This document shows, in pieces, positions 23,301 to 34,130 of a stretch of DNA of 64,000 bases. The stretch's first letter is position 1; each line of letters opens with the position of its first letter. The DNA comes from Euclidia mi (lineage: Eukaryota > Arthropoda > Insecta > Lepidoptera > Erebidae). Location of the stretch: the NCBI GenBank assembly GCA_944739405.2, contig OX123185.2, positions 9,607,840 to 9,671,839 on the forward strand, read 5' to 3'. Position numbers and translations under genes: made by a program. The notes beneath the pieces were generated by a model that saw only the letters and a program-made list of their open reading frames with translations, ran no database searches and was not told the DNA's origin.

Positions 23301-23915
23301 AGCACGATACCTGGGAAATTAATGCGTCAGGAGATACTGAAGCTGAAAGTTACCATATATATATTTTTAATTAAGTACAAAACCGATGCATTTCTCGTGC
23401 CAGTTTTTATATTATATCCTATGCAAACGTGGATAGGTATCTCGAGCGATGCACGCGCTCACTTTACATTGCGGCTTATAAATTTATGTGTCTACTTAAT
23501 AAAGAAAAGTTGCCGAGGTTAATTTTGCTTATTAAGTCTTGCATGGCATGATGTGCAAATCCAGTGAACTTCGGCTTAGTGATAGGTCTTTTGACACCGT
23601 GCATTTATGATCAAATTCCCTAAAAATATTAATGTAAATCTCTTATATCCCGTTGGTTACTATAATTAACGTACGTAACGTTTTATAACTTTCTAAGCAT
23701 TGTAATTTATGTTTTATTTATAACGTTTTAATCCCATTTCAGATGCCACATCACGCGACATAATACAAGACTGTCAACTATTTATCGAAAATCGGCCATT
23801 TGATATCACAGTGTGGGGTCTGTTTTCTTACGATATGCGACTGATTTGCAGCGTGATCAAATTATCAATATCTTACTCGATCGCTACTGTACAGTTTGCT
23901 CACTTTTTTGGTTAA
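20333..23915 (+). CDS. Gustatory-receptor-family chemoreceptor, 4 exons, 372 aa
   Basis: An insect 7-transmembrane, ligand-gated chemoreceptor of the gustatory receptor type, expected in the dendrite membrane of taste neurons. Exon 1 (20333-21052, 240 codons, phase 0) holds about five hydrophobic segments. Exon 2 (21389-21463, 25 codons) adds IITAIIYSVANTVIWIYF. Exon 3 (21550-21700, ends phase 1) has ELIKRELKLMK. Exon 4 (23743-23915) begins in phase 1 and ends with RPFDIT, FSYDMRL and SYSIATVQF, a good match to the family's TYhhhhhQF signature (Ser for Thr). Introns begin GT and end AG (TTTCAG, TTCAG, TTTCAG), and phases agree across all three joins. The total of 372 residues suits the family. 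Intron 3 (2.0 kb) carries an RTE relic. The exon 1 donor (CTG|GTTAAT) is weak. The ligand cannot be told from sequence. Confidence 0.85.
21120..21240 (-). mobile_element. Decayed SINE B piece in intron 1
   Basis: The words GAGCTTTGCAACCCATAAGG and ATGGCGATATT resemble the inverted tail of SINE family B (compare 43318-43645). It is very diverged. Confidence 0.3.
21832..21935 (-). mobile_element. SINE family C fragment in intron 3
   Basis: It contains CACAACACCATCTAGTCCCA and AACTAAGCAGAGCTTGTGCT, the reverse complement of the 3' body of the SINE at 52060-52335. The tRNA-like head is absent. Confidence 0.6.
22130..23292 (+). pseudogene. RTE-type LINE reverse transcriptase relic
   Basis: Pieces in order: FIDLEKAYDMVNRKDLW (RT motif A), VRQGRPASPWLFNLFMD (motif B), CLLYADDQVIL (catalytic YADD, near 22440), then a longer open part (22704-23280) with YGSESWVWQKK, MRSLRSMCGV, WFGHVERM and GRGRPRRTFLDQIG. 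It ends in an (ATGT)n tail (23273-23290), a common RTE-type ending. Several stops and frameshifts lie before 22700, and the endonuclease is missing. It lies in sense orientation inside the receptor's third intron. A relative is at 41530-42130. Confidence 0.85.
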
Positions 23916-23934
23916 TATTGTACATTCTGTCTTC

Positions 23935-24270
23935 CTCTGCGTGCCCTGCTTCCATATCATTTGGGGTCGGTGCAGAATGTCCCTCTCTTCCATCCTCTCC
24001 TATAGACGTCATCAGATTATTCACTGAATAGAACTGGATGAAATTAATGAAAGGGTTTCATTTATGTCATCCTTCACACTATCTATCCATATTTCTTTTT
24101 TGTTTTCCTCCTGCCTTATATCCCTGAACCCTCATATTCATCAGTTTTCTATTTACATGATTTACATCCCTCCTCATGACATGTCCATACTCATAATAGA
24201 CGATTTCCTTTCAGCTTTTCTTGCACCGATGCAACTTTCAAACTTCCCCAAATATTGTATATATTGTTTG
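23935..24270 (-). mobile_element. Degraded LINE fragment, antisense
   Basis: The run of CTTCCATCCTCTCC, TTTTCCTCCTGCC, CATATTCATCAG and CATGACATGTCCATA words looks like the reverse complement of an RTE-type LINE body common in Lepidoptera. No frame survives. It starts just after the receptor stop codon, where its antisense sequence may form part of the 3' UTR. Confidence 0.4.
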
Positions 24271-24479
24271 GTAATAGAATTTGTATTTTAAATGTTGATT
24301 ATACTAGTACCTTATAACTATTTACGGATTAAGCTAAACAAGAGAGATTGGAAATCTAATTTATGGAGTTTAGGTCCGCCCTTCAAAAGTTACGTTTAAT
24401 ACAGCGTCTGATAAGACTTTTCAAGCGAAACATTCACCATTACCGTTCCCGAGCTATTCCGGTTGCATGGATCTCGAGC

Positions 24480-24502
24480 TGTGAAAGTCTTGGACTTTCA
24501 CA
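24480..24502. repeat. Short perfect inverted repeat
   Basis: TGTGAAAGTC and GACTTTCACA with a 3 nt spacer (TTG). Confidence 0.85.
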
Positions 24503-24534
24503 ATCCATTTTGTTGTTTAAATAGATTTCACAAA

Positions 24535-24730
24535 ATATTTGACCTCCGCAACTCAAAGGAATCAGAATATTCCATAGCATGCACCAGTGTCAATATATCC
24601 AGGGTACTTACTCCCCATAATGACAGTCGAGGATTCTTAACTGTTGGGACCTTAGCATGCTCACCGAGGCACGGGAGAAGCGATAAGTAACAATTTAATA
24701 TGCACGTGAGTTGGAACCCTACACCCTGGT
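24535..24730 (-). mobile_element. SINE family B copy, degraded
   Basis: It reads GACCTCCGCAACTCAAAGG, ATATTCCATAGCATG, then TTAGCATGCTCACCGAGGCA and AAGCGATAAGTAACAATTTA, the reverse complement of the 53127-53500 SINE with many changes. The head (A and B boxes) is lost. Confidence 0.5.
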
Positions 24731-24734
24731 GGTA

Positions 24735-25325
24735 TTATTTAAATCTCCACGGGCGTAGCAGGAAAACGAACGCCGGGCTTAGGTCTTGGATAGCAACCAG
24801 GACAACGTTAGGATAATGGCAATGATAGTTGATGGCACAGGCTGTTTCCGCAACTCCACGTGGCGTGTATTTTGCGTACGGGTAGAAATGGTCTTGTCGC
24901 TCGAGCCACCCCAGCTCTTCGAAGAAGGCCAGCAAGCTCTTGATGTGGCCCACTGCTTCTCTCAGGGTGCTGTGTCTGGTCAGGTACTGCTGCTTGTACT
25001 ATGAGACCTCAGGGCAGTCGAAGAGTAGGTGGGCTGCCGTCTCGTCTGCTGCCATACCTATAGTAAATAGGTGCAGCAACACTTCTAGTGCCACTGTAGG
25101 TGTGGTTTTCATGCAGCCCGTGGCCGCTAGGCGTGCAAGTCTTTGAAGCCCTTAAAGCCTATTGGCGTTGTTAGATTGGTCCGAGGCCACCACACTACTA
25201 CGCAGTAGCTTACCATCGGACGTATTATCGCCGTATAAGACAATTTTGGGGTATAAGCCACAGCTTTTGCCTATCATCTTCTTGCACTGCCAGAAGACGA
25301 TGCTGTCTTTGCAAGAAGATGGAAT
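24735..25325 (-). pseudogene. LINE RT C-terminus joined to RNase H end
   Basis: The minus strand encodes, in shifting frames, CKKMIGKSCGLYPKIV, then IRPMVSYCVVVWWPR, then LQRLARLAATGCMKTTPTVA followed directly by ADETAAHLLFDCPEV and REAVGHIKSLLAFFEELGW. The first parts match the end of an R1/jockey-type RT; the last match the end of an RNase H domain (E-TA-H-L-x2-CP). The middle of RNase H has been lost by deletion. No intact frame remains. It abuts the 5' end of the CR1-like LINE. Confidence 0.65.
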
Positions 25326-25858
25326 AACGTTGATATAGGCTATTCATTATCATATAAAGTGACAGCTGTCACCGCAATGTAAACATTGTTTGCGTAATTA
25401 AATTTCTATAAATCATTAATTGCTTATCAGATTGTTTATAATGTAATCAGTTGGTGCCTAAGTGTATAAAAACCTATCGAATAAATATTAGCAGCAGTGT
25501 ACGTGTAGCCAAATCGTAAAAACTACTTCCAGTACTACTAACGGATTAACTTTTTCACTGCGATTTTTGTGAGGCATGTGAGTTGTTGTCTGAGGAAATC
25601 GTGAGTACTTACCATATTCTACACTAATAAACACATGCTCACTATATAGAAGTGAGGTATAACACAATTATAATTTAAAACCGTTGGAGAAAAATTGTTT
25701 TGAATCACATTGATATGACTAATAGCAAAGACCCATCTGACATTTCATCCGTAGTGTTGTGACATATGACCGAATAGTAACTAGAACCAGAGACAATAAA
25801 GCCGACCACTCATGTCGATATTGATCGAACTATTTTGGCATTGGTTTGAATTAGAAAC

Positions 25859-28657
25859 ATGTCATCTAAAATCAATAAAAATACTTCTAGCAGTGGCCGC
25901 AAGATGTCTACACTTCTACAGTGCTTCAAATGTAAAAAGTCTGTCGATATAAAGAATACGGCGTTATGTATGGTTTGCAAAAACAGATACGATCTGGACT
26001 GCGACGGTTATCCGGCACAAACATACCGAATGAAGGATGAGGAAGCCAAAAAGAAATGGCGATGCAAAGTATGCATAAAGCAAAAAAAGCGCAATAGCTC
26101 CGCTGACTTACCTTTAGGTGTTACTACGAGGAAAATGTATAAAATTAACTCCAAAACCAGACCAACCCTCTCACCGCCAGAAACATCTAGCAATAGAATG
26201 ATTATTCAATGTACTGACACAGCAAAACTCACGGTTCACGATATGCCTAGTCTGATGGATTCACAAGTACTTACTGATTTGGACGAGTCATATGAATCAT
26301 ATACCACACCCAATAAAATGTCAAAAAGTTTGGATACTACTATTAATGACATGTTATCTAATGCTGAAATGAAGGAAACTATATCTGAACTCACTTCTAA
26401 GCTATTAAGTACGGAAAATGAGCTAGAAAATGTAATTCTGCAAAATAACGACCTTAACAATCAGATACAAAGACTTAGTACAGAAATAAAAATGCTGAGA
26501 TCGCTGTGTCATACTACCACAGCATTGGAATGTAGCCCGTACAAGAACTCCAGAGAGAAAGCTATTCTGCAGCTAAACTCATCGTCCACCCCTTCCTCAC
26601 TGTCATTGGCTTCAAACCTTGACCCTTGTACTAAAATCGCATCATCTTTAGCATTGCAGCGGGAAATAGTACAATTACAGCAACAACTCAAGGACGCAGA
26701 GCAGGAGATCACAGCACTCACTTTACAAATAGACAGCCTTACGAAATCCTTACATTCAGACGAAGCGACGGAAAAAGAACTCCAACATTCCTTTTTCTGT
26801 CATTCTACTGCTCACCAACAAAAATATGACGAACTGAGAAGAAAAATTTATATCTTCGGTACTCAACAATGCGTGGACCTAGCCGCTGCCATAACGCGCT
26901 CCCGAGTGAACACGAAGCATGAGACGTATAGTGTCACCGCCGTAACGAGCCCAGGTGCCCCAACTTGTGAAGTAATAAAAAACTGTCGAAATATCAAACT
27001 AAAGTCGAATGATAAACTCATATTATGTGTCGGTGAAAATGATTCTAATCTGAATTCTGTTATCACACAGCTTCAGAACTTATTGGAAACATTTCACCTA
27101 AACACTGTTTTTGTACTTAAGACCTTTTGGAATAATCAATTAGATGTGAATAAACTGAACAATAGGATTAAAAAAATGTGCAATGGCCGAGAGAATTGTC
27201 ACTTTCTAGACTGCCAAAATTCTAAATTATATAATATTTGTAGATCTATTAACTTTTACATAGATAGCTGTGACTACAATGATAAATATCTTATTCCTAG
27301 TAATCTTAAAAAGCTAATGGCCGCTAACAAATCCAGTTTTAAATTAGATAAAAAGACAAGTGAGTTTAAAAAAGGGACGATTCCTTATTATTTTAAACGC
27401 CTGAAACCAGCAGATGTTGAACTCTCAGATATTGATATATTACCTAAAAAGCCTTATATGAAGCCGCAAAAGGGTACCATACCATTTTATTTCCCAGTAA
27501 TTAATACAAGCAATACTGTTTTCGAGTCTAATACTTATAATTCTGCAATATGTCATTTTAAAATAATGCATCAGAACATTGCCCGCGTTCTATCGAAGCG
27601 GGAATTGCTGGAGATAACAATAAAAGACTTACAAGAGACAGGAAACGCTCCTGACGTTATATGCCTCTCTGAAACATTCGTAAAAAAAGGATACGAAAAT
27701 TATCTTAAAATCCACAGCTACAGTCTAGCTGCCAGCTATTGCAGGGATAAACAGAGAGGTGGAACTTGCATTCTGGTCAAAAGTGGTATGAATTTCAAAG
27801 AACTACTATTTGTTAAAAATCATGCTACTCAAAATACATTCGAAGCCTGTGGCATAGAAATAAGCTCCAATAAATTAATAATTATTTGCCTATATAGGAC
27901 ACCTCAATCTGACCCAACACAGTTTTTATCACGCCTAAATAATTTATTGGATGAAATAACAAACAAAAGTAAATTAAAACTACAATTGGTTATTACAGGA
28001 GACTTTAATATTAATACCTTAAAAAAAGGAACGATTACAAACGAATTACAAGATTTAGCATACAACTATAATTTGAAAATCCATATTGACGTGCCTACGC
28101 GAAAACTATCTTGTATTGATCAAGTATTGAGTAATATTCCAAATGCAACCGCAAAAGTACTACCACTTCACCTCTCAGACCATGACACAGCACAAATGCT
28201 GAGTTTTCCGCTAAAACGTAACCTAAAAACAGTCGCAACATACTACATCTATAAAAGAGACTATAATTTACAAAATATTAATAAGTTTAGAGAATGCTTA
28301 CAACACCTATCATGGTCAGATGTGTATATTGAGAAGGATGCCAATATAGCATTCAATAACTTCCATGAAATTATATGCATGTTTTACCGTCTGTGTTTCC
28401 CCAAAAACAGAATAAAGATAAGTTTTAACAAAACTCAAAAACAAAATTGGATAAGCAAGGGCCTAAAACAGAGTTGCAAAACTAAACGTGTTTTACGGTA
28501 CAACTATTATAAAGACAAAAAAATACAAAATAAAATTAAATATACTAGATACAACACACTCCTAAAAAAATGTATTTACAGAGCAAAAAAGAATTCTAAC
28601 ATTAAAGGAGAAAGACCAAATACGGCCTGTAGCGGCCAGAAAGTTGTGAATCGTTGA
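25859..28657 (+). CDS. CR1-like LINE: PHD finger + coiled coil + esterase-like + endonuclease
   Basis: ATG-started 932-codon frame. Residues 22-72 hold a PHD-type zinc finger (C22-x2-C25, C37-x2-C40, C48, W67-x-C69-x2-C72). Residues about 175-310 are coiled-coil-like. Residues about 325-485 (YIFGTQQC..., LILCVGEND, HFLDC) resemble the SGNH-esterase-like domain of CR1 ORF1. From about 567 an APE-type endonuclease begins (MHQNIARV, DVICLSETFV, ACGIEI, GDFNIN near 714, SDHD near 773). ORF1 and the start of ORF2 are thus in one frame, where two ORFs would be expected. The last ~12 codons come from the insertion that cuts the element. The protein could bind RNA and nick DNA, but without the attached RT it should not retrotranspose. 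Confidence 0.8.
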   Translation: MSSKINKNTSSSGRKMSTLLQCFKCKKSVDIKNTALCMVCKNRYDLDCDGYPAQTYRMKDEEAKKKWRCKVCIKQKKRNSSADLPLGVTTRKMYKINSKTRPTLSPPETSSNRMIIQCTDTAKLTVHDMPSLMDSQVLTDLDESYESYTTPNKMSKSLDTTINDMLSNAEMKETISELTSKLLSTENELENVILQNNDLNNQIQRLSTEIKMLRSLCHTTTALECSPYKNSREKAILQLNSSSTPSSLSLASNLDPCTKIASSLALQREIVQLQQQLKDAEQEITALTLQIDSLTKSLHSDEATEKELQHSFFCHSTAHQQKYDELRRKIYIFGTQQCVDLAAAITRSRVNTKHETYSVTAVTSPGAPTCEVIKNCRNIKLKSNDKLILCVGENDSNLNSVITQLQNLLETFHLNTVFVLKTFWNNQLDVNKLNNRIKKMCNGRENCHFLDCQNSKLYNICRSINFYIDSCDYNDKYLIPSNLKKLMAANKSSFKLDKKTSEFKKGTIPYYFKRLKPADVELSDIDILPKKPYMKPQKGTIPFYFPVINTSNTVFESNTYNSAICHFKIMHQNIARVLSKRELLEITIKDLQETGNAPDVICLSETFVKKGYENYLKIHSYSLAASYCRDKQRGGTCILVKSGMNFKELLFVKNHATQNTFEACGIEISSNKLIIICLYRTPQSDPTQFLSRLNNLLDEITNKSKLKLQLVITGDFNINTLKKGTITNELQDLAYNYNLKIHIDVPTRKLSCIDQVLSNIPNATAKVLPLHLSDHDTAQMLSFPLKRNLKTVATYYIYKRDYNLQNINKFRECLQHLSWSDVYIEKDANIAFNNFHEIICMFYRLCFPKNRIKISFNKTQKQNWISKGLKQSCKTKRVLRYNYYKDKKIQNKIKYTRYNTLLKKCIYRAKKNSNIKGERPNTACSGQKVVNR

Positions 28658-29480
28658 AATTAAACATATAATTTTTAAAAATTTTACATCGTTTTCGTTT
28701 CTTGATCGAGTATCGGTGAAAGAATTTAGTTTTTAAAGATTAATTATTTTGAATAAGCTATGGTAATAGCGGATGAATGTCTTATGTTGCCAGCATTAAA
28801 AATAAAATGAAGTATGGTAGGCAGAAATTGTTTTAAGGAAATAATATTTTTATTACTATATTAGAAAACAATATATTTTAATTACTTTATAAGTATATTT
28901 GTAAAAAGAATCAAGAAATATATAATTTATTATACATTCCATAATTATTAATCGGTAAAAATCGTTTTGTTTTTTAATCGATAGTAGAAATATTTTTTCA
29001 AACCATTTGCAACACTTTTTTTATCTGTTATGTCATTCGTGTTGCTACTGTGTATCGTAAATATTTTGCTCTAATTTATTGGTGTTTTCGTACGGTTTTA
29101 ATGTAATGTAATTGAATATAAATTCAATAATAATGATCAGTACCTTCTACCCATGCTAAGAATATGCAGCGGTGTTTGTGATTGTGGTTAGCTTTTTTGG
29201 ACGAGTATACATAGTACGAGGTTCCCTAGTACACAGGTGATTATTCATTATTATTGGCCACTCTTTAAGACGCAAAGACATACTTTTATTTACATCTAGG
29301 TATTATATTTATGTTAAAATTCAATTTTGAGGTATATTTAGTTGCGGAATAATTTCCATTTCAAATATCTCGTATCTTATTTCCACCAAAAGTTATTTAA
29401 AAAGAAATTATACAGGTTAATAGAGTAGTCATTTATCTTCAAAACACACATGGTGTTGTGTTTGGCCGTGCCAGGCCCAT
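28620..29480. mobile_element. Insertion inside the CR1-like LINE
   Basis: About 860 bp of AT-rich DNA separates the endonuclease and RT parts. Its ends look like imperfect inverted repeats: GGCCTGTAGCGGCCA on the left and TTTGGCCGTGCCAGGCC on the right. A non-autonomous DNA transposon is likely. A clean target duplication is not visible, and no protein is encoded. Confidence 0.55.
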
Positions 29481-29485
29481 AATGT

Positions 29486-31318
29486 ATGGCCAAATGGTAC
29501 ATCTCCTTTATCAATAAAAATGAAAACAAATGTAAAGCGACATGGACTATAATAAAAAATGAAATAAATGCACCAAATATGACAAATAGTATTGAAAATA
29601 TAAAAATTAAAAATGACATTATTACGGATCCCTTCGAAATAGCTTCATCCTTTAATAATCACTTCACCAATCTGAATCTCAACCCAAAGCACAAAAAGGC
29701 CAGCTATAGTCAAAATTCTTGTGTAAACTCTATGTTCATCACACCTATGTCTGAACGTGAGGTTAAACAAGAGATAATGTCACTAAAAAACACAAATTCT
29801 GAAGGATATGATGAAATCAGTACACGAATCATAAAAACATGCGCTACTGAAATAATTGAAGTTCTTACGCATTTAATCAACCAATCGTTTTTACTAGGAA
29901 CTTTCCCAGAGGCACTAAAGTTGGCAATTATTAAACCTCTTTTTAAAAAGGGAGATAAATGTGACATGAATAACTATCGGCCAATAACGCTTGTACCTGT
30001 CATATCCAAAATATATGAAAAGTGTATGCTTAAAAGATTGATTAGTTATTGCAATAAATTTAATATAATTAATAGAAATCAGTATGGCTTTCAAAAACAT
30101 AAATCAACGACTTTAGCAATGTTTGCCTTGTTCAGAGCTATATTGACGGGCATCAATGAGAACAATTATACTACAGGCCTATTTTTTGATCTAACAAAAG
30201 CTTTTGATCTGGTTACGCACGACATCTTACTTGAAAAGCTTGAAAAACTAGGGATCAGGGGACTTGCACTATAATGGATATCCTCTTATCTAACTAATCG
30301 ACAACAACGGGTTATCATTTCCAGATTAGATAAAAATAGAGATATGTCGCAGTACATATCAAAATACACAGGGATCAAACACGGTGTCCCACAAGGGAGC
30401 GTGTTAGGACCGGTTTTGTTTCTTCTATATTTAAATGACATAATTGACATAACGAATCATAAGTCTGTATTATTCGCAGATGATATTTCCATTATAGTGA
30501 CATCAAATAAAAATAAATATAATATCCATAATCATGAAACTGACATAAACAATACCATTGACAAACTTACTGACTGGCTCGACCTAAACAATTTGATAAT
30601 TAATCTTGACAAATCATTTTATATCCAATTTAATAAATCTAATAATAGTATGTATGACATTAAACTAAATATACCAAAGATAAAACAAGTAAGTCAAACA
30701 AAATTCCTAGGATTGATAATAGACGAATACATGAACTGGAAGGCACAGCTTGACAATGTATCTGGTAGAATAAATAGATTTGTTTATGCTCTAAAGCAAA
30801 TTAGAAACATAACTAATATCAAAACAGCACTGATATCTTACCATGCTTATATAGAATCAGTTCTACGTTATGGTCTTATTATGTGGGGCAATAGCACTGA
30901 TATAAATAGAGGATTTGTGGCGCAAAAAAAATGTATTAGGGCTATGTACGGCATTAAGTCAGATCAATCTTGTCAACCAATATTTAAAAAACTTGGTTTG
31001 TTACCGCTGCCATCGCTTTATATTTATGAAATATGTGTCTTTGTACATAAGCATAAACATTGTTTTGTAACGGCCAACGATGTAAACCCTCGAAACCGTC
31101 GAGATCCAAATCGACTGGTGCTGAATGATATTCCCAGATCAACCAAATATAATAAGAGTTGCCTAGCTATGTGTGTTCGCATGTATAATAAAATACCTAG
31201 CCAAATTAAACTCAGTAATATGCACTTGTTTAAAACTAAATTACACGCATGGCTAGTTGAGCACAATTTTTATAGTGTTAAGGCATTTTTAGAGAAGAAA
31301 TTGCAAAATGTTACCTAG
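29486..31318 (+). pseudogene. CR1-like LINE reverse transcriptase, one nonsense codon
   Basis: Continuation of the element in a single frame: KPLFKKGDKCDMNNYRPITL, NQYGFQKHKSTT, GLFFDLTKAFDLV (catalytic Asp), HGVPQGSVLGPVLFLLYLND (motif B), VLFADDISII (catalytic FADD), QTKFLGLIID, and a C-terminal end with KTKLHAWLVEHNFYSVKAFL. A TAA at about 30272 interrupts the frame between motifs A and B; both flanks are in phase, so it is a point nonsense. All catalytic residues are present. Similar in order to the RT at 15107-16460 but well diverged. Confidence 0.85.
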
Positions 31319-31465
31319 TGTTAATGTATGATGTTTATAAATAAATTTTAATATTATTAATGCATGCTATAAAACCGTAGCAAAACATGTGATCTAAATG
31401 TATAATGTACCATCCTCGAATACCATGTTTTATGCAAATAAATATATGAATATGAATATGAACAT

Positions 31466-31779
31466 TCTGCCTGTGCCGTTAAAATTAGGTGCAATTATAA
31501 ACATATTTCGCGTTTCTTTATTCCCATCTATGGGACTACATAGACAACACACTAACTGTTTGGACGTCGACGGGGTGAAGTAGGACGGCGACGGAGGGAG
31601 GGAGACGCGTGAGCGGCGCCGCACTGTGACGGGCGGCCATCACCAGTCTCCAGCGGCCAGCCAGATACGCCAACGACGACACTCGCGCACTTGTCTTTTT
31701 GCCGCACTATTATAATAAGGTATTGTAAATACCTAGTAATCGTTTACTATATTATATTCCTAGCGTTTACAGTCCGCTG
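31466..31779. other. Unassigned, with a GC-rich CpG-bearing patch
   Basis: A GC-rich patch at about 31565-31690 stands between AT-rich flanks. No frame or RNA is recognised. It could be a promoter/5' UTR island or part of another element. Confidence 0.3.
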
Positions 31780-31972
31780 TTTTTTTTAAAGGCATCTCCT
31801 GCACTAGGGATAAATCCTGTGTCGCAGGGGACTTTACAAACATCCAACTAACGGACACAATGAACACCCAGACTCGAAACAACTATTTGTAGATCACACA
31901 AAGTGTTGTCTCGTGTGGGAATCGAACCCACAACACTTGGCGCAGTACCAAGCGGCGAGGCGGCCATATGAA
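31780..31972 (-). mobile_element. tRNA-derived SINE, family D
   Basis: On the minus strand: GGCCGCCTCGCCGCTTGGTA (A-box region), TGTGGGTTCGATTCCCACAC (B box GGTTCGATTCC), a body ending CCTAGTGCAGGAGATGCC, and a short A run. The tRNA-like head with no matching acceptor stem, plus a body and A tail, marks a SINE and not a tRNA gene. It abuts the 3' UTR of the jockey element. Confidence 0.75.
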
Positions 31973-32249
31973 AGGGACGGTGACTGTTGTATTCTTCTCA
32001 CCTCCCCTGGGGGGGGGGTGGTGGGGAAACCTATTGGAAGTCTCTTCCTTTAGGTGGTCGTCATCGCGGCCCATTACTATGGGCCGGTCGTTGGGTTAGC
32101 CGCCCTCGAGGCTAACCAGCCGGGTGATTCTACGTTGGGAGAGGCCCAGTAAGTCGCCTGCGAGAGGGCGGCGGCTGGTCGTCTGGCTGGTATGGTAGTG
32201 GTGATGAAGCCCCGCTCGAGGGATCTGGGATCAGTTCCCGAGCGGGGCG

Positions 32250-34130
32250 CTACAGTCTTCTCCGGATGAGGGTTGTTGAGTCTGGATGGGGGAGGGGAGC
32301 GATGTTGACGAGGTGGGGGAGTTCTGAGCGATCTGCACGCTCGAACATACCCCGGGCCAACCCGCTCACAAATCCCTCGATCAGCTCCCATTTGAGGTCC
32401 GGATATATGGTCGCGTTTCTGAGGTACCTGGGCGCGTACACCGCCAGGCGAAGACACTTGTTCTCCACCCGCTGCAGTCGCTGCCGCGTGGTCTCGGCTG
32501 TTAGGTTGTACCAGGCCGGTCCCGCGTATGTGAGACGCGACCTGATGTACGTCTTGTAGAGAGCCAGCTTGGTTCTCAGCGGCAGTCTTGAGGACAGCAG
32601 CGGGTGAAGTTTCGCCCTCGTGGCTTGGGCCTTCACGGTGGTCGTCTGGACGTGGTGGGCCATCGTCAGATTCCTGTCGATGGTGACGCCCAGGTACTTG
32701 ACCGTCGGCGACCAAGGGATTTCCTCGCCTATCAGCTTCAGGCATGGCGGATACTGTACCCGTCCAGTCACCAAAACCTGGGTCTTGGACACGTTGCACT
32801 TGAGCCTCCACTTCTTCAGCCAGCCCGGGAGCGCTTCAAGTGTCGGGCTCAGCTTCCGTGCAGCGTGTCTGGCGTTCCGTAAACTGGACAGGTACGCGGC
32901 GTCGTCCGCAAACAGCGCCAGCTTCACGTCGCCCACTACTGGGATGTCGTCCGTGTAGTGGGCGTACAAAACTGGGGAGAGGCAGCTCCCCTGTGGGACT
33001 CCGGCCTTGCTGGTCCACTCCTCTGACGTGACGTCCTCGACGGCCACGTGGAAGGTTCTCCCTCGGAGAAATGATGCGATGACCGTGATGAGTTGTCGTG
33101 GGATAGTGGACGTCGACAGTTTGTAGATGATGCCGTCATGCCACACCCTGTCGAACGCCTTCTCCATGTAGAGCATCACGGTCACCGTGTGGCCTCGCTT
33201 GTTCATCCACATGGCCATCTCGCCCAGTACGCGAGTCAACTGCAGCGTGGTCGAGTGTGCTTGGCGAAACCCGAATTGTTCGGGCCTCGGGCTGAGGTGC
33301 GGGGTGATCTTTGCCAGCAGCAGCCGCTCGAACACCTTGGACGTCGTCGAGAGGAGAGTGATGGGCCTATAGTTCTCCGGCTTCCTGAGGACCTTGCCGG
33401 GCTTGGGGAGAACAATGACCCGGCCCCGCTTCCAGCTGATCGGGAAGTAGCCGGTTCTCAGGATGCCGTTGAAGAGCTGGGTCGCTACTATCAGTGATTT
33501 CCGAGGAAGTCGATGCAGCGCAGAGTTCGGGATGCCGTCCTCACCAGGTGCCTTCCGGGGGTTGGTTTTGCGGATCACCGCTGCAACCTCTTGCGGGGTC
33601 ACCAGCAGGTCACCTCCATCCGATGGGACGAGGGGCGTTGAGAGGTAGGTCCGGACTAGCTCCTCTACCTCTCGTGAGCGGGCCTCGTCTTGGACCTCTT
33701 GGGGGATGAACTGTTGTTCGAGGCTGCTCGCGATGATCTCCGCCCGGTCTGCGGCCTTGTATCGCAAAAGGCCGTCGCTGCCGAACAGGGGGCGCGTCGG
33801 GTTGGGCTCCGCAGACAGCTGTCTGCAGAGGCGTAACAACGAGGCCTGGTTTTCCTCGATGTGAGACAGGTGTTGCTCCCACTCGTCCCCCCTGTGCTCC
33901 CACAGGGCGGCCTTGAGCGCGTTGGTGAGGCGGTTGTACCGGGTTTTATCCCGGGGGTGCCGAGTTCTCATCCAGGTCTTCTTGGCATCGCGCTTTTCCA
34001 CGAGCAGCTTCCGTATCGAGGCGGGTAGGGGTGCCCACCTCTCGGAGTTGGCCTTGGTGCTCGAGGATGCTCGAAGCGCGGCCTGAATAGTGCTGGAGAG
34101 TTCCTCGGCGGCGAGAGAAGGGCGGCAAGC
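32250..34130 (-). pseudogene. jockey reverse transcriptase without endonuclease
   Basis: Open frame from the deletion junction (about 34130) to the stop at 32250. The linker STIQAALRASS...LPASIRKLLVEKRDAKK is typical of the region between jockey endonuclease and RT. RT motifs: PENYRPITLLSTTSKVFER, EQFGFRQAHSTTLQL, VTVMLYMEKAFDRVWHDG, AGVPQGSCLSPVLYAHYTDD, ALFADDAAYL, TVKYLGVTID. In motif A the usual catalytic Asp (LDMEKAFD) is replaced by Tyr (LYMEKAFD), which should abolish polymerase activity. The codon at 34001 sometimes taken as a start is GTG inside an open frame. Confidence 0.85.

Larger units (their letters stand above)
25340..31465 (+). mobile_element. CR1-like LINE, near full length, split by an insertion
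   Basis: A 5' region with TGACAGCTGTCA (about 25360), a 932-codon ORF (25859-28657), an inserted foreign piece (about 28620-29480), the RT part (29486-31318) and a 3' end with AATAAATATATGAATATGAA repeats (to about 31465). PHD finger plus esterase-like region in ORF1 is the known organisation of CR1/L2-type elements. Known lesions are the insertion and one in-frame stop in the RT. Confidence 0.75.

Noticed and set aside
34001..34001. Start codon of the jockey RT ORF
   Set aside because: The codon is GTG and the frame is open upstream to the deletion junction, with recognisable linker sequence; translation would not begin here.
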